Shown here: positions 5,943 through 12,178 of the stretch, in pieces | Layout: the number at the start of each line of letters is the position of its first letter | Numbering within the stretch: position 1 is the first letter of the stretch | From: an uncultured Prevotella sp. | GTDB taxonomy: Bacteria > Bacteroidota > Bacteroidia > Bacteroidales > Bacteroidaceae | Assembly (NCBI GenBank): GCA_902495455.1 | Contig: CABUXJ010000045.1 | Location: 1 to 12,178 of the forward strand | Direction of reading: 5' to 3' | Length of the DNA stretch: 12,178 nucleotides | Notes under the pieces: generated by a model | What the model was told of the DNA's origin: nothing | The model's database searches: none | The model's input: the letters and a program-made list of their open reading frames with translations, nothing else | Position numbers and translations under genes: made by a program

Positions 5943-8900
5943 TCATATCAAATCCTCTCTGAGCGAGCGCAACGCCGCGGCGCCTTGATGATTGATGTCG
6001 GCAGCGGTGAGTTCGTCGAGATAACGCTGCGAGCGCTCCGTGTCGCCCAGTCCGCGGTAACCAAGGGCCAGCATGTAGAGGCAGTGGATGCGGTTGCGGG
6101 CGTCAAGCGAGTCCTCCCAGATGAGCAAGTCGGGCAGCGAGACGGCGAAATAGTCCATCACCTGCGGCTCGAAGATATGGTTGCGGCCGTAGTTGACAAG
6201 GCGGTTGAAGCGGCCGTTGGCCTCGTCGCGGCGTCCGAGGCGGATGAGGGCGAGACCCTGATAGAAGATCTTGTCGGGCTTGGCGTCGTTGTAGTACATC
6301 GCGGCGGCGGGCTCCTGCGGGCCTTCCGTGGCCAATGTCCACCAGCGGCGGGCGGCCTCCTCGTCGCCCTGAGCGCTCGCGGCGCAGCCCAGCAGATAGT
6401 GGAAGTCGTTCTCCTGAGCGCCATACAGCTTGCCCTCGCCGAGATGGTGAGGATATTCGAGACATTCCATGAGCAGCTTCTCGGCGCGCGCGGCATTGCC
6501 GGCAATCAGCGCCTGCTTGGCCAGCTCCACGCGGCACGTCTGATATTGTGCCGAGACCTTGCCTTCGCCGCCCTCCCACGGATGGAAGACGTGGCCGTCA
6601 ATCAGCGCCATCGCCTCCTCGTAGCGGCCCAGCTGGTTGAGCAGCGTAGCCTGTTCGAGCACGAGGTCGTCACGCCCGGTGACGATGTCGGCATGGTCTT
6701 CGAGCAGCGCGAGGCGCTCCGCGTGCGGCCGTTGCATGCGCCGGTAGAGCTGGTCGAGCTCCATGAGGATGCGCGCGTCGGCGGGGTTGAGGCTGAAGGC
6801 GCGCTCCATGTAGTCCACGGCCGTCGCCTTGCGGTCGAGTTTGTTGAAGTAGGCCAGCGCCAGATTGCGCCAAACGGTGGGGAACTGCGGGTTGAGTTCT
6901 GCCGCACGCTCCCACGCCTTGATGGCCACGTCATACTGACGGCGGTCGTAGTAGAGACATCCGAGATAGTAGTAGGCTCGTGAGCCGAAGGGATTTTCCC
7001 GTGTCGCGGCGGTCAGGGCGACCACAGCCTCGGGGCGGTTGGGGAAGCAGTAGTCTGACGAGGCGGCCTCAGCCTCAGCCCAGCGGCCCGTATAATAATA
7101 TGTCATGGGCGACACGGCACCCTCCTCCTCGGCCATCTGCCATATATCGCAGGCCTCCCCGCGACGTCCGGCAGCCATATAGTCGAGCGCCACCTCGTCG
7201 TAGTTGTGGGACGAGCGGCGGAGCATGGTGCGCATCGTGGCCAGTTCGGCGTCGTCGCCCGTGGCCAGCCAGCGCTCGTAGCGGCAGACATAGTTGAAGC
7301 GGTCGAACGCCAGCGACTCGTCGATGAAGCGCAGACGCTCCTCCACCGCATAACCGGCAAGGCGCATGATGACCGCCCGCAGCGCGCGGCACTTATGATT
7401 GTGCCAGTTGGCGATAAGACAGCGGTCGGTCTCGTCCAGCGCGTCGTCCAGCCGGCCCTGCGCCAGCGAGATCTGCGCAGCCTCAAAATAGCCCGCGTCG
7501 GCCCACGCCTTGTTCCACGTCGACTTCCAGAAACGTTCGTAAGCCTCATCGAGCCGGCCCTGATACTTGAGCGCAAGACCGAGGTTGTATATCGGTTCGC
7601 CGTCGTAGGGATTGGGATTGCGCTTGGTTATGACGGCCACGGCGCGGCGCAGATAGTCCTCAGCGATGTCGAAGCGGCCGCGGCGCAGATACCACAGTCC
7701 TATCGCGTTGCAGCAGCGGTAGTCCTTGGGGTCGCGGCGCAGCGCCTCCTCGTAGTATTCAGTGGGGCAATATGTGGCGTGACGATACTGTTCCAGATGC
7801 TGTCCGGTGAGATAGAGCTGCTCCGTGGTCTTCACGTCCTGCGGCAGCTGCGCAGCTTCGGCTGCGGGCGGAATGGGACGGATGTCGTCGGGCTCGGGAG
7901 ACCATTTAAGTGAAGAACGAAGAGGGAAGAGTGAAGAAGTTGCTGCCGCCGTGGTATTGGATTCTTCACTCTTCACTCTTCCTTCTTCATTTACCTCTTC
8001 ACTTACCGTAACTTCGATATTCTTGGTGAGGAAAGAAGTTGTTGCCACCGGAGTATTGGATTCTTCCCTCTTTACTCTTCCCTCTTCACTCAAAGAAATC
8101 GTCTCGTCGAAGACTGTTTCGGGCGAGAGGTCGAGAGTATTGTCATAGAAGACCGTTCCGTCGACGGTGGAGCGCAGGACGATGCGTGTACGCTTGCGCG
8201 AGGTTGCCATGAGACGGATGCGCACGTTGTTGTCCGTGGCCGGTTCGACGTTGAGGATGTAGTCGCGCGAAGCCTGCTTGACCATGCCCAACTCGCGATA
8301 GGGCATGAAATACTGCGTAAAACGCTTCTCCTCGTATGGCATCAGCCACGTGAAGTCGGGCTGATTCTCGGTATATACGCCCGCCATCAGCTCGATGTAA
8401 GGGCCGTCGGCGTCGGTCAGGTTGCGGTCCCAGGCGCGGCCGAAGTCGCCGTTGCCCCACGTCCACTGCTTCTTGCCGGGCGACAGATGGCGCGAAGCCA
8501 CGTGAAGCATGCCTGCGCGGGTGTCGTTCTCATAGCCGCCCTCGAAGTCATAACGGGAGTTGACACCCATATACGACGTCGGCACCTTGATGTTGCGGTA
8601 GTTGGAGATGTCGACGCCGGCCGAATAGTCCATCTTGTAGTATGTGCCTGTGGCGATGGGGAAGCTCGACACGGCGCGCTTGCCGTGGTCGAAGACGGCG
8701 TTGATGTCGGGCGGGAAAACACTCTGATAGTCGTCGTTGACGGCCACGGCGGGGTTGGCCCACCACAGGAATGTCTGCGGCATGTCGGTGCGGTTGTACA
8801 CCACGCCGCGTATCTCCAGATAGGCGCAACCCGGGCGCAGCGTAAATCCGGCCATGCCCTTCTGGTGTGTCATGCGCTCCATTTCGTTGACCCACACCGT

Positions 8901-9323
8901 CACGGAGCCGTCGGCATGCTCCTCTATCGACGAGTCGACGGGCAGATAGGTCGACGGACGGTGGTGCTGCGGCCAGTTGAACTCGATGCCGCCGCTGATC
9001 CACGGGCCGGTCAGACCGACCAAGGCGGGCTTGATGACGTGGTTGTAGTAGACGAAATGACGTTGGCGGATCTTGTCGTAGGCCATCTGCACGCGCCCGC
9101 CCAGCTCGGGCAGTATCATGACCTTGATATATTCGTTCTCGATCCATACCGCGTGATATTCCTCATCGGTCTTCTCGTCGCTGATACTTTCTATCACGGG
9201 ATACGGATAGACCGCTCCGCTCGAGCCCTGATAGACTCTCTTTTCGAGAAATATCGGGTTCTTCTCCGGTTGTCCGATTCCGTATGTCGGGATGACAACC
9301 GTCTCTCTCCATGCTTTTACCAT
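5943..9323 (-). CDS. DUF5107 mutarotase-like domain fused to a TPR array
   Basis: This 1126-aa, probably cytoplasmic protein has no signal peptide or membrane helix. Residues 1-400 are a DUF5107 domain, with a beta-rich fold like aldose 1-epimerases. Conserved-looking blocks include ILPELGGRVQM (70-80), GPWISGGIEFNWPQHHRPS (106-124) and the aromatic-rich region 284-343. Residues 500-1126 are tetratricopeptide-like helical repeats; the clearest units start near 537, 576, 784, 817, 884, 974, 1017 and 1083. The linker (about 411-475) is low complexity and made of two in-frame repeat copies, which explains a length slightly above what I recall for the family. The gene follows a sugar porter by 102 bp on the same strand and an AraC gene lies beyond it. 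A role in sugar binding, epimerisation or sensing is therefore likely but unproven. The ATG at 9321-9323 directly precedes MVKAWRETVVIPTYGIG, a plausible native N-terminus. The function of the TPR part is unknown. Confidence 0.9.
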   Translation of the reverse strand: MVKAWRETVVIPTYGIGQPEKNPIFLEKRVYQGSSGAVYPYPVIESISDEKTDEEYHAVWIENEYIKVMILPELGGRVQMAYDKIRQRHFVYYNHVIKPALVGLTGPWISGGIEFNWPQHHRPSTYLPVDSSIEEHADGSVTVWVNEMERMTHQKGMAGFTLRPGCAYLEIRGVVYNRTDMPQTFLWWANPAVAVNDDYQSVFPPDINAVFDHGKRAVSSFPIATGTYYKMDYSAGVDISNYRNIKVPTSYMGVNSRYDFEGGYENDTRAGMLHVASRHLSPGKKQWTWGNGDFGRAWDRNLTDADGPYIELMAGVYTENQPDFTWLMPYEEKRFTQYFMPYRELGMVKQASRDYILNVEPATDNNVRIRLMATSRKRTRIVLRSTVDGTVFYDNTLDLSPETVFDETISLSEEGRVKREESNTPVATTSFLTKNIEVTVSEEVNEEGRVKSEESNTTAAATSSLFPLRSSLKWSPEPDDIRPIPPAAEAAQLPQDVKTTEQLYLTGQHLEQYRHATYCPTEYYEEALRRDPKDYRCCNAIGLWYLRRGRFDIAEDYLRRAVAVITKRNPNPYDGEPIYNLGLALKYQGRLDEAYERFWKSTWNKAWADAGYFEAAQISLAQGRLDDALDETDRCLIANWHNHKCRALRAVIMRLAGYAVEERLRFIDESLAFDRFNYVCRYERWLATGDDAELATMRTMLRRSSHNYDEVALDYMAAGRRGEACDIWQMAEEEGAVSPMTYYYTGRWAEAEAASSDYCFPNRPEAVVALTAATRENPFGSRAYYYLGCLYYDRRQYDVAIKAWERAAELNPQFPTVWRNLALAYFNKLDRKATAVDYMERAFSLNPADARILMELDQLYRRMQRPHAERLALLEDHADIVTGRDDLVLEQATLLNQLGRYEEAMALIDGHVFHPWEGGEGKVSAQYQTCRVELAKQALIAGNAARAEKLLMECLEYPHHLGEGKLYGAQENDFHYLLGCAASAQGDEEAARRWWTLATEGPQEPAAAMYYNDAKPDKIFYQGLALIRLGRRDEANGRFNRLVNYGRNHIFEPQVMDYFAVSLPDLLIWEDSLDARNRIHCLYMLALGYRGLGDTERSQRYLDELTAADINHQGAAALRSLREDLI
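7912..7988. repeat. In-frame palindromic heptamer repeat, copy A
   Basis: This 77-bp element lies inside the DUF5107 gene. Its left arm is four heptads on the plus strand (GAAGAAC, GAAGAGG, GAAGAGT, GAAGAAG at 7912-7939). Its right arm is four inverted heptads (ATTCTTC, ACTCTTC, ACTCTTC, CTTCTTC at 7961-7988). The centre, 7940-7960, is 21 bp. Arms 7926-7938 and 7962-7974 pair perfectly over 13 bp. It encodes part of the EEGRVKSEESNT linker and leaves the reading frame open. Confidence 0.85.
8028..8087. repeat. In-frame palindromic heptamer repeat, copy B
   Basis: This is a second, more decayed copy 99 bp from copy A. Positions 8035-8088 match 7936-7989 at 47 of 54 bases. The right arm keeps four heptads (ATTCTTC, CCTCTTT, ACTCTTC, CCTCTTC at 8060-8087). 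The left arm has mostly decayed, but 8028-8037 still pairs with 8061-8070 with one mismatch. It encodes EEGRVKREESNT, paralogous to the peptide from copy A. Confidence 0.8.
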
Positions 9324-9402
9324 ATTGTGAATGTTGAATGTTGAATTACGAATGTTGAGTTGTCGGCCTGCGGCCGATTATGAATTATTTAATTATAGAT
9401 TG
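9324..9402. repeat. Intergenic heptamer array with hairpin
   Basis: The 102-bp gap between the porter and DUF5107 genes holds five tandem heptads at 9329-9363 (GAATGTT twice, GAATTAC, GAATGTT, GAGTTGT). A tight hairpin follows (TCGGCC, three-base loop, GGCCGA at 9363-9377), then AT-rich ATGAATTATTTAATTAT-type sequence. It has the same 7-bp period as the repeats inside DUF5107, with a different heptad. It lies in the operon leader of DUF5107 and could influence message stability or translation; no function is established. Confidence 0.7.
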
Positions 9403-9425
9403 TCCGGCGGGGCCGTGGCATGTCG

Positions 9426-10790
9426 TCATTCGAGCCGTTTCCCCTTTGTCTCCGGCAGTCGGAAGATGAAGAACAGCAGTCCCGAGAAGCATATCGCGCT
9501 GTACAGCCAGAACGTGCCGCTGCTGCCGAGCGAGGCGTTGAGCGACGGGAAGGAGAACGTCAGCGTCGTGCATCCCGTCCAAAGAGCGAACGTGCAGGTG
9601 GCCATAGCGACGCCGCGGACCCTCGTGGGGAATATCTCGGAGAGCAGCACCCACGTCACCGGACCGAGCGACATGGCGTAGCAGGCTATCGCCGCCACGA
9701 CGAGCACGACCATGAAGAAGCCCGTCACGTGCAGATGGTAGCACGTGCCGAGGATGAGATAGACCACACCGAGACCGCCGGCACCGAAGAGCATCAGCGA
9801 ACGACGGCCCCAGCGGTCGACCGTATAGATGGCGACGATGGTGAAGACGACGTTGGCCACGCCCGTTATGACGATATTGAAGAGCACGTCGCCCACGCTG
9901 TAGCCGGCGGCGGAGAATATCTCCTGGGCATAGTTGAAGATGACATTGGTGCCGCACCACTGCTGGAACACGGCGATGAAGACGCCGAGCACGAGCACCG
10001 GAACGTAGCGGCGGGAAAACAGTGTGCCGAGTCCGCCGCTCTCACCGGCTTCGGCAGATGCCGCCCCGCGCATGGCCTCGACCTCACTGCCGGCATAGTC
10101 GGCTCCGCCGATGTGCATCAGCGTTACCAAGGCCTTGTCTTCGCGGCCGTGGAGCATCTGCCACCGCGGACTTTCGGGGATGAGGAACGACAAAAAGAGG
10201 AACGCCGCGGCGGGCAGAGCCTCGGCCCAGAACATCCAGCGCCAGCCCATCTGGCCGTTCCACGAGGCGACGATGTCGGCCTCGGTATAGCCGGCCGGCA
10301 CGGGCTCGGCCAGCTGCCAGTTGACTATCTGCGCGCCGAGTATGCCGAGCACGATGGTCATCTGATTGAGCGATACGAGCCGTCCGCGGACCCGGGCGGG
10401 CGAGATTTCGGCGATATACATCGGTGAGAGCGCCGACGCGACGCCGATGCCGACGCCTCCGATGAAGCGTGCTATATTAAATAAGGTGAAGTCGCTCACC
10501 GCCCCGGTGGCCACGGCCGACAGCGTGAAGAGCACGGCCGAGACGACGAGCAGGGGCTGTCGCCCGTAGCGGTCGGCCATGCCGCCGGCCACCATAGCCC
10601 CCACGAGGCAGCCCACGAGGGCCGTCGACATGGCCACGCCCTGCATGACGGGGTCCGCGGAGATGCCGAAGAAGAGTTCGTAGAAGGGCTTCGCCCCGCC
10701 GATGACCACCCAGTCGTAGCCGAAGAGCAGACCGCCCATTGCCGAGACGAGGCAGATGAAGTTGACAAACGTCTTGTTGTAATCGTTCAT
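9426..10790 (-). CDS. MFS sugar porter (XylE/GLUT-like family)
   Basis: This 454-aa inner-membrane symporter, numbered from the ATG at 10788-10790, is predicted to import a monosaccharide with H+. Family hallmarks are all present: GGLLFGYDWVVIGG in helix 1 (19-32), DRYGRQ in loop 2-3 (73-78), PESPRW at 205-210, QQWCGTN with substrate-contacting Q276/Q277/N282, DRWGRR in loop 8-9 (325-330), and PETKG at 446-450. About twelve helices and the length are normal. An upstream in-frame ATG at 10838 would add 16 residues but lies inside the promoter spacer, so it is rejected. This is the first gene of the operon with DUF5107 and is divergent from the AraC regulator, which fits a sugar-induced import module. 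Xylose, arabinose or another monosaccharide are candidates; the sequence does not decide between them. Confidence 0.93.
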   Translation of the reverse strand: MNDYNKTFVNFICLVSAMGGLLFGYDWVVIGGAKPFYELFFGISADPVMQGVAMSTALVGCLVGAMVAGGMADRYGRQPLLVVSAVLFTLSAVATGAVSDFTLFNIARFIGGVGIGVASALSPMYIAEISPARVRGRLVSLNQMTIVLGILGAQIVNWQLAEPVPAGYTEADIVASWNGQMGWRWMFWAEALPAAAFLFLSFLIPESPRWQMLHGREDKALVTLMHIGGADYAGSEVEAMRGAASAEAGESGGLGTLFSRRYVPVLVLGVFIAVFQQWCGTNVIFNYAQEIFSAAGYSVGDVLFNIVITGVANVVFTIVAIYTVDRWGRRSLMLFGAGGLGVVYLILGTCYHLHVTGFFMVVLVVAAIACYAMSLGPVTWVLLSEIFPTRVRGVAMATCTFALWTGCTTLTFSFPSLNASLGSSGTFWLYSAICFSGLLFFIFRLPETKGKRLE

Positions 10791-10819
10791 AACGTTTTCA
10801 GTTTTAAAGGTTAGTGGTG

Positions 10820-10850
10820 CAAAGATAGACAGTTTCACGGAAGGCTCAAA
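10820..10850 (-). promoter_or_regulatory. Canonical promoter of the porter-DUF5107 operon
   Basis: On the minus strand this reads TTTG (10847-10850), a 19-bp spacer, then TATCTTTG (10820-10827), an exact match to the Bacteroidota consensus. The predicted transcript start is near 10812, about 22 nt before the porter ATG at 10790. This fixes the porter start, because the longer open frame begins upstream of the -7 box. Confidence 0.8.
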
Positions 10851-10936
10851 TAGAAAATAAGGAAGAAAAGATGGACTATCTTATGTTTTCCGCCTGACGG
10901 CAGATGTACGGGAAGAGCCGGCTTTTTATCCTTGAA

Positions 10937-10979
10937 ATTGAAAATCTTGGGAATTTCTGATTGAAAATCTTGGGAATTT
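10937..10979. promoter_or_regulatory. Tandem 20-bp direct repeat, probable AraC operator
   Basis: ATTGAAAATCTTGGGAATTT occurs perfectly at 10937-10956 and again at 10960-10979, a 23-bp period or about two helical turns. The copies sit in the porter/AraC divergent intergenic region. The second copy fills the -33 to -7 interval of the AraC promoter. AraC-type proteins commonly bind such tandem direct sites, so this is the best candidate operator. Binding by the adjacent regulator is inferred. Confidence 0.75.
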
Positions 10980-10981
10980 TA

Positions 10982-10989
10982 TATATTTG
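10982..10989 (+). promoter_or_regulatory. Candidate -7 box of the AraC gene promoter
   Basis: TATATTTG matches TAnnTTTG and lies 2 bp after the second operator-like repeat. A TTG at 10961-10963 inside that repeat is a possible -33 element with an 18-bp spacer. The leader to the ATG at 11024 would be about 28 nt. Confidence 0.6.
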
Positions 10990-11023
10990 CGTTAAAAACA
11001 AGATACCATAATTAACAAATAGC

Positions 11024-11905
11024 ATGAACCTGAAAGACGGATTCAGCGGCGAGCGCTCCATCGTGCTGCCGCAGATGATAGTGGACATGGAGCGGGAAGA
11101 CCCGTTGGCGTCAAGCCTCTATGTGACCGACATCGGATATTATCCGCATGCCGGAGGCCACCGCCGCGAGCGGACGGAACCTATCGGCCAGCATGTGCTG
11201 ATATATTGTGCCGACGGCGCCGGATGGTACAGCGTTGGCGGCCACACCCATACGGTCACGGCAAACCAGTTCTTCATCCTCCCCGCCGGCCGTCCCCACT
11301 CCTACGGGGCCGCCGACGCCAATCCCTGGACAATCTATTGGGTCCATTTCACCGGCACCCACTCCGATGTCTACGCCCAGGGCGCCACCTGTCCGCAGGA
11401 TGTCCGGCCCGGCGTCCACTCGCGCATCAACTACCGCAACAACATCTTTGAAGAAATATTCAACACGCTCAACGCCGGATACAGCCTCGACAGTCTGCGC
11501 TATGTCTCGTCCATGCTCCACTACTATTTAGCCTCGATGCGCTATCTGAACACGTTCCGCGATGCCGCCCAACGCATCGACGACGGCAATGTGGTCGCCG
11601 CGGCCATCCACTACATGGAGGAGAACCTTGAAAAACGCCTCACCCTCGACGCCATCGCCCGCTATACGGGCTACTCTCCGAGCCACTTCTCCACGCTCTT
11701 CAAGCGTCAGACGGGACAGAGTCCGCTCAACTATCTGAACGGAAGAAAGATGGAGGAGGCCTGCCGCATGCTTGCCGAAACGTCTATGCGCGTCAATCAG
11801 ATATGTCACAAGGTGGGATTCGACGACAGCTATTACTTCTCGAGGGTGTTCAGCCGCACGACGGGGATGTCGCCACGGGAATATCGTGAGAGAGCTAAGG
11901 GGTAA
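11024..11905 (+). CDS. AraC-family transcriptional regulator
   Basis: This 293-aa cytoplasmic DNA-binding protein has an N-terminal cupin-like ligand domain at about 20-125, with GYYPHAGGHRRERTEP, a VLIYCADGAGWYSVGG strand pair and an ILPAGRPHSYG turn. A helical linker follows (140-185), then a C-terminal double helix-turn-helix. HTH1 is around 207-227 (LDAIARYTGYSPSHFSTLFK). HTH2 is around 255-279, with the AraC signature VGFDDSYYFSRVFSRTTGMSP at 264-284. All parts are intact and the length is typical. The gene diverges from the sugar porter, so it probably responds to a sugar and activates the porter-DUF5107 operon; autoregulation is suggested by the direct repeats overlapping its own promoter. 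The ATG at 11024 follows the -7 box at a normal distance. No clear terminator separates the stop codon from the right repeat arm 30 bp downstream. The effector is unknown. Confidence 0.94.
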   Translation: MNLKDGFSGERSIVLPQMIVDMEREDPLASSLYVTDIGYYPHAGGHRRERTEPIGQHVLIYCADGAGWYSVGGHTHTVTANQFFILPAGRPHSYGAADANPWTIYWVHFTGTHSDVYAQGATCPQDVRPGVHSRINYRNNIFEEIFNTLNAGYSLDSLRYVSSMLHYYLASMRYLNTFRDAAQRIDDGNVVAAAIHYMEENLEKRLTLDAIARYTGYSPSHFSTLFKRQTGQSPLNYLNGRKMEEACRMLAETSMRVNQICHKVGFDDSYYFSRVFSRTTGMSPREYRERAKG

Positions 11906-11935
11906 AGAATGAATCGGGTCCTCACACGCAAAATA

Positions 11936-12178
11936 CCTCCAGTCACCTGCGAACGATGTTGTAAACATTGTTGCTAAAAAAATCCGGACAAACGAAAATG
12001 CGAGTATTTTGGCTCCGAATGGCCGAAAAATCACGTTCGTCAGGCGGCGGTCGTGCCGCGACGGCCCCGCGAGGTTGCAACGGGGCCGCCGCGGGTCTGC
12101 AACGAGCGCCCCGTTGCACTCCAACGGGCACGCCGTTGCGACCCCGCGGGGCCCTTACGGCAGCGAAAAAGCAACGTT
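11936..12178 (-). repeat. Right arm of the 243-bp terminal inverted repeat
   Basis: This is the reverse complement of the left arm at 234 of 243 positions. It begins 30 bp after the AraC stop codon, and 11906-12178 holds no supportable gene. The hairpin cluster of the left arm recurs at 12063-12153. The mismatch at left position 120 gives this arm GCGGC/GCCGC, one pair longer than the equivalent stem on the left. The extreme six bases, AACGTT, are self-complementary, so they read as both an inverted and a direct repeat of the window's first six bases. Confidence 0.95.

Noticed and set aside
7912..8087. Frameshift or pseudogene in DUF5107 caused by the repeats
   Set aside because: The frame is open throughout, and the two copies are 99 bp apart, a multiple of three. 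The domains on both sides are intact.
7912..8087. CRISPR array
   Set aside because: The repeated units are 7 bp with no spacers, lie within a coding sequence, and no cas genes are present.
9420..10427. Long plus-strand frame antisense to the sugar porter, and a similar one at 5985-6983 antisense to DUF5107
   Set aside because: Long antisense frames are expected opposite GC-rich codons. Their translations are low-complexity and lack family motifs, while the opposite strand encodes well-supported proteins.
10791..10838. Longer porter protein starting at the ATG at 10838
   Set aside because: The extra 16 codons run through the -7 box of a canonical promoter, and the residues MKLSIFAPLTFKTENV do not look like a porter N-terminus.
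10876..11088. Minus-strand 70-codon open frame over the AraC promoter
   Set aside because: It overlaps the AraC gene start, the promoter and the direct repeats, and shows no recognisable protein features.
1..12178. Composite transposon or integron-like mobile island bounded by the inverted repeats
   Set aside because: There is no transposase, integrase or recombinase. Target duplications cannot be seen because the window ends at the repeat, and the exact 119-bp identity favours an assembly explanation.

Overview
The window reads as a Bacteroidota (Bacteroidales) chromosomal fragment. The lineage call rests on four perfect TAnnTTTG -7 promoter boxes, two of them with a TTTG -33 box 19-20 bp upstream, on A-rich leaders without Shine-Dalgarno sites, and on the gene families present: a DUF5107/TPR protein, a hybrid histidine kinase and an AraC regulator of the kind that sits beside sugar porters in gut Bacteroidales. 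Coding DNA is moderately GC-rich and intergenic DNA is AT-rich. A Muribaculaceae- or Prevotellaceae-like source fits, but I cannot place it more closely.

Layout. (i) 1-243 is one arm of a 243-bp inverted repeat whose other arm is 11936-12178. (ii) 407-3514 (+) encodes a membrane hybrid sensor histidine kinase ending in a receiver domain, closed by a strong intrinsic terminator. (iii) 3633-4373 (-) and 4420-5769 (-) are a secreted SGNH/GDSL hydrolase and a MATE efflux transporter, transcribed MATE first from a canonical promoter at 5833-5864. (iv) 5943-9323 (-) and 9426-10790 (-) are a 1126-aa DUF5107/TPR protein and an MFS sugar porter. They form an operon transcribed from a canonical promoter at 10820-10850 and ended by a terminator at 5862-5897. 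(v) 11024-11905 (+) is an AraC-family regulator, divergent from the porter. Two perfect 20-bp direct repeats lie in the shared promoter region.

How the genes work together. The right half is a compact carbohydrate module: AraC is the likely sensor and activator, the MFS porter imports a monosaccharide or small sugar, and the mutarotase-like DUF5107 protein presumably binds or processes a sugar. The left half (sensor kinase, MATE pump, SGNH hydrolase) has no obvious functional tie to it.

The most notable signals are not genes. The two ends are a near-perfect inverted repeat built of nested CAACG/CGTTG hairpins. Its outermost identical block is exactly 119 bp, which looks like a de Bruijn assembly overlap, so the window may be a whole contig ending in a repeat that continues outside it. 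The DUF5107 gene carries two in-frame copies of a heptamer-based palindromic repeat that looks like intergenic repeat DNA converted into an inter-domain linker. A transcription terminator shares its U-tract with the -33 box of the next promoter. No transposase, recombinase, CRISPR array, tRNA or rRNA was seen.
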